This document shows positions 14,306-21,169 of a stretch of DNA of 22,120 nucleotides, in pieces. Origin of the DNA: Candidatus Dormiibacterota bacterium. GTDB lineage: Bacteria; Chloroflexota; Dormibacteria; Aeolococcales; Aeolococcaceae. The notes beneath the pieces are model-generated. The model was not told where the DNA came from. It saw only the letters and a program-made list of their open reading frames with translations, and did not search any database. Position numbers and translations under genes: made by a program. The stretch spans positions 1 to 22,120 of the forward strand of contig PLAX01000133.1 of assembly GCA_003135255.1 (NCBI GenBank). Reading direction: 5' to 3'. Position 1 is the first letter of the stretch. The number at the start of each line of letters is the position of its first letter.

Positions 14306-14414
14306 GGAGGCGACGCAATGCGCTCAAACGCCGGGTAGTCAGGAATCCGAACTCAAATCAGCGAATATGCCTTCCAAGCTGGATGTCGCGGGTTCGAGCC
14401 CCGTCTCCCGCTCC
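14306..14414 (+). repeat. Diverged 66-nt arm plus tRNA-Gly 3'-half copy 7
   Basis: The arm (14306-14371) keeps ATGCGCTC at the right distance (46 nt) from the core, then CGAACTC and ATATGCC, but is otherwise diverged. The tRNA part (14372-14414) has T-stem GCGGG/CCCGT and T-loop TTCGAGC as in copy 3, and ends GCTCCC rather than GCTCCA. The flank after the core differs from the other copies. Confidence 0.88.
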
Positions 14415-14602
14415 CGGGCCCCACGTTTCTCTTCCGTCAGAGTTCCGAACGGCCCAGCTTGTAGACGTACCCGAGCGCGGACGACTCCACCTCCAGAGGC
14501 GCTATTTCAGCAGCCTGTTCGGCGGCGGCGCTTGGTGATGACGCCGCCGTCTACCCGTGGCGGTTGCTCACCGAACTGTCGTACGGGCCGCACGATCGGC
14601 AC

Positions 14603-15076
14603 TCACCCACCCCACACGGGGTCGTCCGGCAGCGCGGCCAGCCTATCGACCGCGAAGGTGATCTGGCCCATACAGGTCTGCCGCCAGAGCCCGCTTTCCA
14701 GGAAAGCATGGTGCTCCTCAGCAGTTCGGATATCCTGTCCGATCAGGGTGCGGCACTCAACCGCACCGTGCTTGTGGCGGAAATCATCCATCAAGCCAGC
14801 GATGATCTCGCGGGCGATCCGCTTGGCCGTCGAGTGGTCGGCGATTCTCAGTTCGGCGAGGAGGCCCACCGCGATTGCCGCACCAGAGATCACGCCACAC
14901 ACGCCGCCGCTGTACGCAACGCCGCCGTTGAATGCCATGGCCGGGCCCGCGTCAGTCGGATCCGGAAGCCCGAAGGCGCTCTTCAGGACCAGCAAGGTCG
15001 TCTCGGCACAGCCATACGGGTGACGGTCGTCCAGATACAGGGACCGAGCCAGCGCCACCGCTTCTGGACCGGTCAC
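14603..15076 (-). CDS. C_GCAxxG_C_C family redox-type protein
   Basis: This 157-residue protein carries YGCAET (C23), GGVCGVISGAA (C60), C108 (AVECRTLIG) and C135 (RQTCMGQI), the cysteine layout of the C_GCAxxG_C_C family, putative redox-active or metal-binding proteins. The function is not established. I chose GTG 15076 because GGAGG lies 8 bases upstream and the length then fits the family; the open frame to 15265 would overlap the upstream peptidase. It is 109 bp downstream of the S9 peptidase gene on the same strand and probably shares its transcript. The stop lies about 190 bp from tRNA fragment copy 7. Confidence 0.78.
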   Translation of the reverse strand: MTGPEAVALARSLYLDDRHPYGCAETTLLVLKSAFGLPDPTDAGPAMAFNGGVAYSGGVCGVISGAAIAVGLLAELRIADHSTAKRIAREIIAGLMDDFRHKHGAVECRTLIGQDIRTAEEHHAFLESGLWRQTCMGQITFAVDRLAALPDDPVWGG

Positions 15077-15185
15077 CGCTTCTGCCTCCGGCTGACGCGG
15101 GCGGTCGCTGTGATCGCTGAGCGGGAGGTGGCTGCCGCACCCGGCTGGCAGCTTTCGGAAGCGCGTCGCAGCAGCATGATGTCGG

Positions 15186-17282
15186 TCATTGTCCGCCCGG
15201 AGGTCCCAGGCTGCGGAGCAGGAAGTCTGCCTCCAGTCTGAGCAGGTTGGCGGAGACTTCCTCATCCACCACCGAATGGGTCACTCTGGGGAGGGGCAGC
15301 ACTGCGTGGGGGCGGCCAGCAGCGAGTAGCGCCGCCGAGAGACGTAGTGTGTGCGCGACCACCACGTTATCGTCGGCGAGCCCATGGATCAGGAGCAGGG
15401 GCCGGCTGAGCTTGGGGGCGTCGGCAATCAGCGAGTCGTGGTCGTACACCTCGGGGTGCTGGTCGGGATGACCCAGGTAGCGCTCCTGGTAATGGGTGTC
15501 GTACAGGCGCTGGTCGGTGACCGGCGCGCCGGCGACGGCGGCCCCGAAGACGTCGGGCCGGCGCAGCACCGCCAGGGCCGCCAGGTAGCCGCCGTACGAC
15601 CATCCGCGGATGCCCACCCTGCCGAGGTCCAGCTCGGGGTGACGTTCCGCGATCCGCTGCAGGCCCTCCACCTGGTCCTCGAGAGCGGGGGAGGACTTGG
15701 CCAGGTGGATCGTCCGCTCCCAGTCCGGGCCGCGCCCTGGGGTGCCCCGGCCGTCGATGACGACGACCGCAAACCCCTGATCGGCGAACCACTGGGAGAC
15801 CAGGTAGGCGTCACGGGCGGCGAGCACCCGCTGCATGGCAGGGCCGCCGTACGGGTCCATGAGCACGGGAAGCGACGCTCCCGGCACGTGCCAGCTGGGT
15901 AGGACCAGAGCGGCTCGCAGCCCCAGGGCCCCGACTGTCATCAGCTCGACACGCGGTCGCACCGTTGGCTCCTCAGCCAGCGAGCGCAGTTCGGCCACGG
16001 TCCGGTCGCCGACCAGTACGGTGGTGCGCTGCCCTCGGTCGATGGTCTGGCCGGTGAGCACGGTGACCCCTCCGGCCTGGCGCCCCTGGTAGACGCCGGG
16101 CGTCTCGTTGAGGCGCACCAGGCCGCCGTCCGCCGACCAACGCCAGAGGTCGATCTCGGTCGGCTCGGTCGAGGCGGTGAACAGGACGCTCTCCCGATCG
16201 ACGTCGGCGACGGCCCGCACCTGCATCTGCGGCGGTGTCACCGCCGCGCCGGCGACGATCAGCCGCCTCGCGCCGTCCACGTCGGAGCTCCAGACGAGAT
16301 CGCCGGAGTCGGTCAGGTCGGGCACGCCGTCGACGATCGTGGTCCAGTAAGGGTCCGTGTTCTCGACTCGGACCGAGGTCGCTCCGGTGTCGGGGTCGGC
16401 CTCCAGCACCTGCAGGCGTCGCTGATCTCGTGACTGGACTGTGAGCAGCAGGCTCCGCCTGTGCCAGGTCACCGCCACCAGATACTCGAAGGCAGCACGG
16501 TCCCACTCGACATCGATTCGTGTTCCGTCTAATCCGATGACGTGCAGGGTGACCACGGCGTTCTCTGTCCCTGCCACCGGGTAGGCGAACTGTGTCGGCG
16601 GGCGCTCTGGATCGGCGGGGTCACTGATCTGCCAGCGGCGAACCTTACGGGTGTCGGCACGTGCCACCAGCAGTCGGCTTCCATCAGGAGACCACCAGAA
16701 CCCACGGTCCCGACCCAGCTCCTCGGCTGCCACGTGCTCAGCCAGGCCGTAGCTGATCCTCTCGAACTCAGGGGTCGCAACTGACTTGTTCTCGGCACCA
16801 TCCATGGAGACCAGATACAGAGCCTGGCCGCTGACGTAGGCGATCCGCGATCCTGTCGGATCCAGCCGAGGGTCGACCACCGGCTGATCGACAGGCAGGC
16901 GCCACACCCTCCCACCCTCCAGATCTGCGGCGAAGAGGGCTCCATCGAGCGCGAAGCAAGCGTTGGCGACAGCGGCATCGGTGGCGTAGGCGACGATGCC
17001 GGAGTGGCGTTCCCGAGCCCGCTCCCGGCGCGTCGCCTCCTCGGCGGGGACCGTGCCCTCGCCGGGCCGCAGCTCATCGGGTGAGGCGACCATCCGTTCC
17101 GTCGCTCCTGGCAGCTCGAGGGCCCACAGGGACGACCGGGCGTCGGTCCCGGAGAGGCTGCGCAGAAAGAGCAGCCGCCGCCCGTCTGGGGCGATCGTGA
17201 AGCTTCTGGGAATCCCGGCTGTGAATCTCCGGGTCCGCGCGTACTGCTCCGGGAAGTCGGCGGGAGGCGACACGCCGCACAT
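15186..17282 (-). CDS. S9 family peptidase, DPP4-type (dipeptidyl-peptidase IV-like)
   Basis: This 698-residue protein has an N-terminal beta-propeller (about 1-430) and a C-terminal alpha/beta hydrolase. The catalytic triad is visible: Ser562 in GWSYGGY, Asp637 in HGLADDNV and His669 in VTHSV. The propeller carries the DPP4-type AEELGRDRGFWWSPDG segment, whose Glu pair binds the substrate N-terminus, so removal of N-terminal dipeptides is likely. I see no signal peptide from ATG 17282, so it is probably cytoplasmic. ATG 17282 follows a TAAGAT -10 box by 8 bases (leaderless type); the open frame to 17378 has no family resemblance. It forms a two-gene unit with the C_GCAxxG_C_C gene, filling a cassette of about 3.1 kb. 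Confidence 0.92.
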   Translation of the reverse strand: MCGVSPPADFPEQYARTRRFTAGIPRSFTIAPDGRRLLFLRSLSGTDARSSLWALELPGATERMVASPDELRPGEGTVPAEEATRRERARERHSGIVAYATDAAVANACFALDGALFAADLEGGRVWRLPVDQPVVDPRLDPTGSRIAYVSGQALYLVSMDGAENKSVATPEFERISYGLAEHVAAEELGRDRGFWWSPDGSRLLVARADTRKVRRWQISDPADPERPPTQFAYPVAGTENAVVTLHVIGLDGTRIDVEWDRAAFEYLVAVTWHRRSLLLTVQSRDQRRLQVLEADPDTGATSVRVENTDPYWTTIVDGVPDLTDSGDLVWSSDVDGARRLIVAGAAVTPPQMQVRAVADVDRESVLFTASTEPTEIDLWRWSADGGLVRLNETPGVYQGRQAGGVTVLTGQTIDRGQRTTVLVGDRTVAELRSLAEEPTVRPRVELMTVGALGLRAALVLPSWHVPGASLPVLMDPYGGPAMQRVLAARDAYLVSQWFADQGFAVVVIDGRGTPGRGPDWERTIHLAKSSPALEDQVEGLQRIAERHPELDLGRVGIRGWSYGGYLAALAVLRRPDVFGAAVAGAPVTDQRLYDTHYQERYLGHPDQHPEVYDHDSLIADAPKLSRPLLLIHGLADDNVVVAHTLRLSAALLAAGRPHAVLPLPRVTHSVVDEEVSANLLRLEADFLLRSLGPPGGQ

Positions 17283-17290
17283 GAGCGGTG

Positions 17291-17296
17291 ATCTTA
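17291..17296 (-). promoter_or_regulatory. -10 box of the S9 peptidase gene, leaderless type
   Basis: TAAGAT on the minus strand ends 8 bases before ATG 17282. No strong -35; CTGAAT at 17312-17317 is a weak candidate at 15 bp spacing. Confidence 0.45.
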
Positions 17297-17472
17297 GACG
17301 CCGGGCCGCCCATTCAGCACTCGGCGCAAAGAAGTCGAAGTAACGACGGTGCAAGCCTCTCCGTCCAGCAAAGGGCACGCGTCCTGTGGGCGCCCTTCAC
17401 GGTCCAGCCGTCCAGGCACCGCTCGCCGCCGGGGGACCGTCTGACTCGCGACCAATCCTCGTTCGTTCGCGA

Positions 17473-17581
17473 AGACCTGAAGGAACGTGCTCAAGCGTTG
17501 GTTTGCACGGAGGCTGAATACGAATCTGAGCACGTTCCTTCCAAGCTGGATGTCGCGAGTTCGAGTCTCGTCTCCCGCTCC
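17473..17581 (+). repeat. 66-nt arm plus tRNA-Gly 3'-half copy 8
   Basis: The arm (17473-17538) reads AGACCTGAAGGAACGTGCTC, then AAGCG, and ends with TGAATACGAATCTGAGCACG. The tRNA part (17539-17581) equals the intact tRNA 3' half except the final CCA, which is CCC. Arm-to-core spacing is identical to copies 4 and 6. This is the last copy I can find, and it marks the right end of the array. Confidence 0.93.
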
Positions 17582-18139
17582 CGTGACCCCTACGTGAACT
17601 CGTTTCGATCTTGAAACGACGGTAGACGGGGACCCTCGCGAGGGGGCAATGATGGGGCTGGGAAAGGGGTCAGAAAAGACGCCAAGAGGGTCCTTGACGC
17701 ATTTCAGTGGCTGTTGGCGTCCCCAACCACGCCGACGAGCCCTCCGATGCTGCGGTAGGCCGTCGAGGAATCGCGCCACGCCGGCACTTGAGGCGCCTTC
17801 CGAATACGGAGGCCGCCGGCGGGGTGCCCTCCAGCCCTCCCCGCTTGAAGGCGACTACGCCGAGAGGAGGAGGGTAGCTGCTAGCGTCGAGTGAGGTCAG
17901 CGTCGCCCACCGGGGAGTCCTCTTCCTGGATGACGTACCGAAGATCGCGATCACACCCATCGTGCATCGGTACGACGCCGAGCGATAGCTACCTCGGCGA
18001 CATCCCGCCCGACGAATAGACATCACGCCTGACAAGGCTTTCCCCTCGGTAATCGGCCCTTGAGGTACGAGGTGCGGAGATGTACGATCCGACCAGAGGC
18101 CCAGCGATACCGCTTGGCTCACGCCACCTTGGAGACCAC
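17582..18139. other. 560 bases without a supported gene; two small palindromes
   Basis: TCGTTTC-gatctt-GAAACGA is a perfect stem-loop at 17600-17619, and CCCTCGCGAGGG at 17633-17644 is a perfect 12-bp palindrome. A stretch GGGTCAGAAAAGACGCCAAG begins near 17668 and looks like the kind of imperfect end found beside mobile elements, but I cannot assign it. No frame here resembles a protein. Confidence 0.5.
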
Positions 18140-18403
18140 ATGCCCACTGTGATCGGCCACCACGATGTCAACGACCAGAAGCATTGGCTTGCCTCGCCGA
18201 AGCGCGAAGAGGTCTTCGGACCTCTCGGAGTCACCAACATCCGGACGTTCGTCGACCCGCAGAACCCGACCCGAGCGGCGGTACTGATGGATGTTGCCGA
18301 TATGGATGCTCTCGTGGCCGCGATGAAGACCGAGGCGATGGCCGAGGCGATGGCATATGACGGCGTGGTCGGCGACACTCTGGTGATCCTCGTAGAGGCG
18401 TAG
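18140..18403 (+). CDS. Conserved small protein, ferredoxin-like alpha/beta type
   Basis: This 87-residue protein (MPTVIGHHDVNDQKHWLAS, then VFGPLGVTNIRTFVDPQNP, RAAVLMDVADMDAL and GVVGDTLVILVEA) has the beta-alpha-beta pattern of small dimeric ferredoxin-like-fold proteins such as the monooxygenase/cyclase-like group. The near-repeat MKTEAMAEAMAYDG is a helix. I recall similar small proteins in Actinomycetota and Chloroflexota but cannot give a function. ATG 18140 has GGAG at 18131-18134. It stands alone, 560 bp from the last tRNA fragment. Confidence 0.7.
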   Translation: MPTVIGHHDVNDQKHWLASPKREEVFGPLGVTNIRTFVDPQNPTRAAVLMDVADMDALVAAMKTEAMAEAMAYDGVVGDTLVILVEA

Positions 18404-18872
18404 TTTGCCGGGGAGCGTCAGCGCCACAGGAAGCCCGAGCCTCCACCTTTGCGGCTAACGCGAACCTGACCTCGGTGGTGATCGCCAGGCTCAGCACTCG
18501 GCTTGCCCTGAACCGGATGGGGAGGCCGGTGGCCCGCAAGGCATCTTCCCGGGGGATCGCCAATGTCATTCCCCAACACTGGGCCACCCCAGGGTGCTCC
18601 CCCTAACGCTTGAGATGATGGCCGGGTCAGCGGGCGCTATACGTGCCGGCCCGACCCGAGACGGGCGCACGGTCACCATGCTGCACTAAGCCCGGTCCGA
18701 TCCATCGGTGCTCCGCCGGCCCCGACATCTCCTCAGAACGCTCGCGTCGCAGCACCCATGAAGACCCGCTCGGTCGCGCTCCAACGCGATGATGCAGATG
18801 AACGTCACCGCACTAATGCCTTTGCACTAGTCGTTTCAACTCGCCGACCATTGGCGCAACCTATTACTCAAA
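18404..18872. other. 470 bases without a supported gene
   Basis: Between 18,420 and 18,600 both strands stay open (minus frame ending at 18231 and a plus frame that ends with TAA near 18605), and the minus peptide MTLAIPREDALRATGLPIRF looks non-random, but there is no start context and no family I can name. Base composition falls toward AT after about 18,790. Confidence 0.4.
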
Positions 18873-18900
18873 TTGTAACAAGATTCTCTTCAAGTAGAAT
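18873..18900 (+). promoter_or_regulatory. Sigma-A type promoter of the lipoprotein gene
   Basis: TTGTAA (18873-18878) and TAGAAT (18895-18900) are spaced by 16 bp in an AT-rich stretch. Transcription would begin near 18907, giving a leader of about 100 nt, unlike the leaderless genes of the array. Confidence 0.55.
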
Positions 18901-19007
18901 GGGATCGGGTATAGATTTGCTCGTATGGTTACGACTGTAGTTTCGCTAGCGGGCAGCTGTGGCAGCCAACGAATCTCCAAGCGAATCGCTGGACCAGGGT
19001 GAGATTT

Positions 19008-19559
19008 ATGGCGCGGTTGAACTTGACAAGAATCTCGGCGTACTTAGGACTACTAGGAGTAGCCGCAGCCGCAGTGGGGCTTTTGAGTAGCTGCGGCGAT
19101 ATTACTATAGTGTGTTCGAGTAATTCCTCTCAACCAGGTTGTGGGGCACCCATCCATACTCCTACTCCCACCTCCAAGCCCTCGCTTAACCCCACTGATG
19201 TACCAACTTCTTCACCCACTAACTCAGAAACTCAGCTGGAATTGGATCAAGAAGCTATTGTGGGGAAATGGCTTGGTCCATTTCCGGAGAGTAGTGCCAG
19301 CTGTGGTTCATCATATGGAGAGTATGAGTTCGCGGCCGATGGCGGTTATGAAGTTTTGAATGAGAGTGATGATTGCGGCGGTTTTACTAATGCCGGCACC
19401 TACACTATGACCACCAGTTCAATTTACTTCTACCAAACCAGTTCCAGCAGTCCCGAGAGTCCACAAACTCTAGATTTCTCCGTCGGCTACACTTTTACTA
19501 CCAGTAACGCCTTCACGTTGACTGATGCCGCCATGAGCTACATTTATCAACGAGAATAG
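19008..19559 (+). CDS. Secreted lipoprotein of unknown function, AT-rich
   Basis: This 183-residue protein (ATG 19008; GTG 18999 is a possible start three codons earlier) has a basic N-terminus, a hydrophobic core and a lipobox LLSSC with Cys29, so it should be exported and lipid-anchored. A Ser/Thr/Pro-rich linker (about 45-75, TPTPTSKPSLNP and similar) leads to a beta-rich domain (VGKWLGPFPES, SYGEYEFAADGGYEVLNESD, GTYTMTTSSIYFYQ) resembling a small lipocalin-like or SH3-like barrel with two further cysteines. The family is not recognised. Codons are markedly AT-richer than any other gene here, which points to foreign origin or weak codon selection. A transposase scrap begins within 10 bases of its stop. 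Confidence 0.72.
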   Translation: MARLNLTRISAYLGLLGVAAAAVGLLSSCGDITIVCSSNSSQPGCGAPIHTPTPTSKPSLNPTDVPTSSPTNSETQLELDQEAIVGKWLGPFPESSASCGSSYGEYEFAADGGYEVLNESDDCGGFTNAGTYTMTTSSIYFYQTSSSSPESPQTLDFSVGYTFTTSNAFTLTDAAMSYIYQRE

Positions 19560-19565
19560 GCGTCT

Positions 19566-19691
19566 CTCCGCTACCTCAGCCGCCTCCACCACATCGGCGT
19601 CAGCCGGGCTCACAGCGGCGAATCCATCCACCTCCTCGTCGTCAACAAGGACGTCCGAGTTTTCGCCGACGACGGCTCCCTGAACCGCTGA
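19566..19691 (+). pseudogene. 3' scrap of an IS481-type transposase
   Basis: Forty-one codons, beginning LRYLSRLHHIGVSRAHSGES and ending VRVFADDGSLNR before TGA 19689-19691, resemble the C-terminal tail of IS481-like integrase-core transposases (pattern IG..RAH.G..V.LLV...DVRV....G.L.R). An in-frame TAG sits immediately upstream, at the end of the lipoprotein gene, so only this scrap survives. Confidence 0.5.
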
Positions 19692-19893
19692 AGGAATCCG
19701 TGGATGGGGACAAGCAGCGGTAGTGACCGGGGGATGAGGGTGCGGGAGAAGGGGGCCGCAGGTCGGTGGAAGATGTGCACAACCATCTTCGCCCCTCGAT
19801 TTCCGCCGTAGCTCGACGCCTTGTCATCATTGGCACCGGGGAGCCTTCCGCACGAGTTCGCGAAGTTGGCGGGTGCCGCGTAGGGTACGGGCC

Positions 19894-20526
19894 ATGATCA
19901 CCTGCCCCATCTGCCAGCGACCTCCCACCAAGCGTGATGGTCGCGACCACCGCGGCCGCCAGCGCTATGCCTGCCGTCCCTGCGACCGGGACTTTACCGC
20001 CGGCTCCTCCTCGATCTTCGCCGGCTACCGCTGGCCAGCCGAGGTCATCCTGGCCGCCGTCCGCTGGTACCTGCGCTACCCGCTCTCGGCCCGGCAGGTG
20101 ACCGAGCTCCTGGCCGAGCGCGGCATCGACGTCTCTCCCCGCACGGTGCTGACCTGGGCCCAGAACTTCGCACCGCAGCTCGCCTTCGCGACCGGCCCCT
20201 ATCGGCGCCGGATAGGCCGGCGGTGGTACGTCGACGAGGTCTTCATGTTTCGCGGAGCCGGGAAACGCTACCTCTATCGCGCCGTCGATTAACACGGGCA
20301 GGTGATCGACGTGCTGCTGTGCGAGCATCGCGACCTGGCCGCGGCGGAGGTGTTCTTCCGCCGCGCGCTGGCGACCTCAGCGCTGGTTCCGACTACGATC
20401 GTCAGCGATCACCATCAGGCCTACGTGAAGGCCGTCAAGCGCTCCGCACCGCGGGCCCGACACATCCGAACCGGCCTGCACCGCCGGCGGGGCGAGACCA
20501 CCAAGATCATCGAGCGCAGCCACGTG
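19894..20526 (+). pseudogene. IS6-family transposase, stopped and truncated
   Basis: ATG 19894 opens an IS6-type DDE transposase with an N-terminal zinc ribbon (C4, C7, C27, C30) and helix-turn-helix (LSARQVTELLAERGIDVSPRTV), then WYVDEVF with the first catalytic Asp (D114). A TAA at 20290-20292 interrupts RAVD-HGQVIDVLL, where the family reads straight through. The same frame continues with the second Asp (IVSDHHQAY) and the Glu in KIIERSHV, and then ends abruptly near 20526, where a minus-strand IS3-family fragment begins. It carries a nonsense mutation and lacks its C-terminus, so it is inactive. TAGGGT just upstream may be its -10 box. Confidence 0.85.
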
Positions 20527-21035
20527 TCCCCCCTCCCGCCAGATTCGCTGCACCCGCTTGCGGTTCACCAGCCAGCCCTCCTCGCGCAGCAGCGCCCAGA
20601 TCCGCCGATACCCGTACCGGGGCTGCGCACGCCCCAGTTTCCGCATGCGCCGGCGGAGCTGCTACTCCGGTGCCAGGACCGGCCGCGGTGGCCGGCATTG
20701 GGTCGTCCGGTGCTGACCCAGCGCCCGACACGCCCTGCGTTCCGAGACCCCGAGCCGCTCGCGCAGGCGGCGAACGGTGTCCCGGCGGCGGGCCGGGCTC
20801 ATGAGTTTCCCCGGGCTGCCTCCCGGAGCATGGCGTTGTCCAGGGTCAGATCGGCCACCACCCGCTTCAGCCGGCCGTTCTCGTCCTTCAGCCGGCGCAG
20901 CTCCTTGGCATCGTCCGCCTTCAGCCCCCCGTACTGCGTGTGCCAGCGCAGGTACGTGTAGTCGCTGATCTCGAGCACCTTGGCGACCTCGCCGACGGTC
21001 TTGCCCTCGGCGATCAGTCGCTCCCCCTACTGCGT
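20527..21035 (-). pseudogene. IS3-family element remnant (orfA and orfB parts)
   Basis: On the minus strand, an orfA fragment (from about 21035: LIAEGKTVGEVAKVLEISDY, then LKDENGRLKRVVADLTLDNA) ends at TGA 20801-20799. orfB starts at ATG 20802 in the typical overlapping ATGA arrangement (MSPARRRDTVRRLRERLGVS), meets TAG at 20664-20662, and resumes as MRKLGRAQPRYGYRRIWALL to WREGG near 20529. The orfA start, the orfB catalytic core and both ends are missing. It is sandwiched between the IS6 pseudogene and the intact IS3-type element. Confidence 0.8.
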
Positions 21036-21169
21036 GGAGCTCCGGGCCAAGGGCCAGAGCCAGGCTGCGCACCAACGCCGCCCGGCGGATGCGGGTCCGG
21101 GAGAACGCCCTCTACCTGGTCTTCGAGCTGGTGATGCGTGAACCGCCCCGGGTTTCATAGAGGCTCTGG

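Noticed and set aside
2397..17581. A tRNA-derived SINE-like or MITE-like dispersed repeat as the explanation of the fragments
   Set aside because: All eight copies share one orientation and the breakpoint is always the anticodon loop, which fits site-specific integration better than random insertion.
2473..17581. CRISPR array
   Set aside because: The repeats are tRNA pieces separated by whole genes, not by short uniform spacers.
17600..17644. Intrinsic terminator
   Set aside because: The stem-loop and palindrome lack a following T-run and no gene ends nearby.
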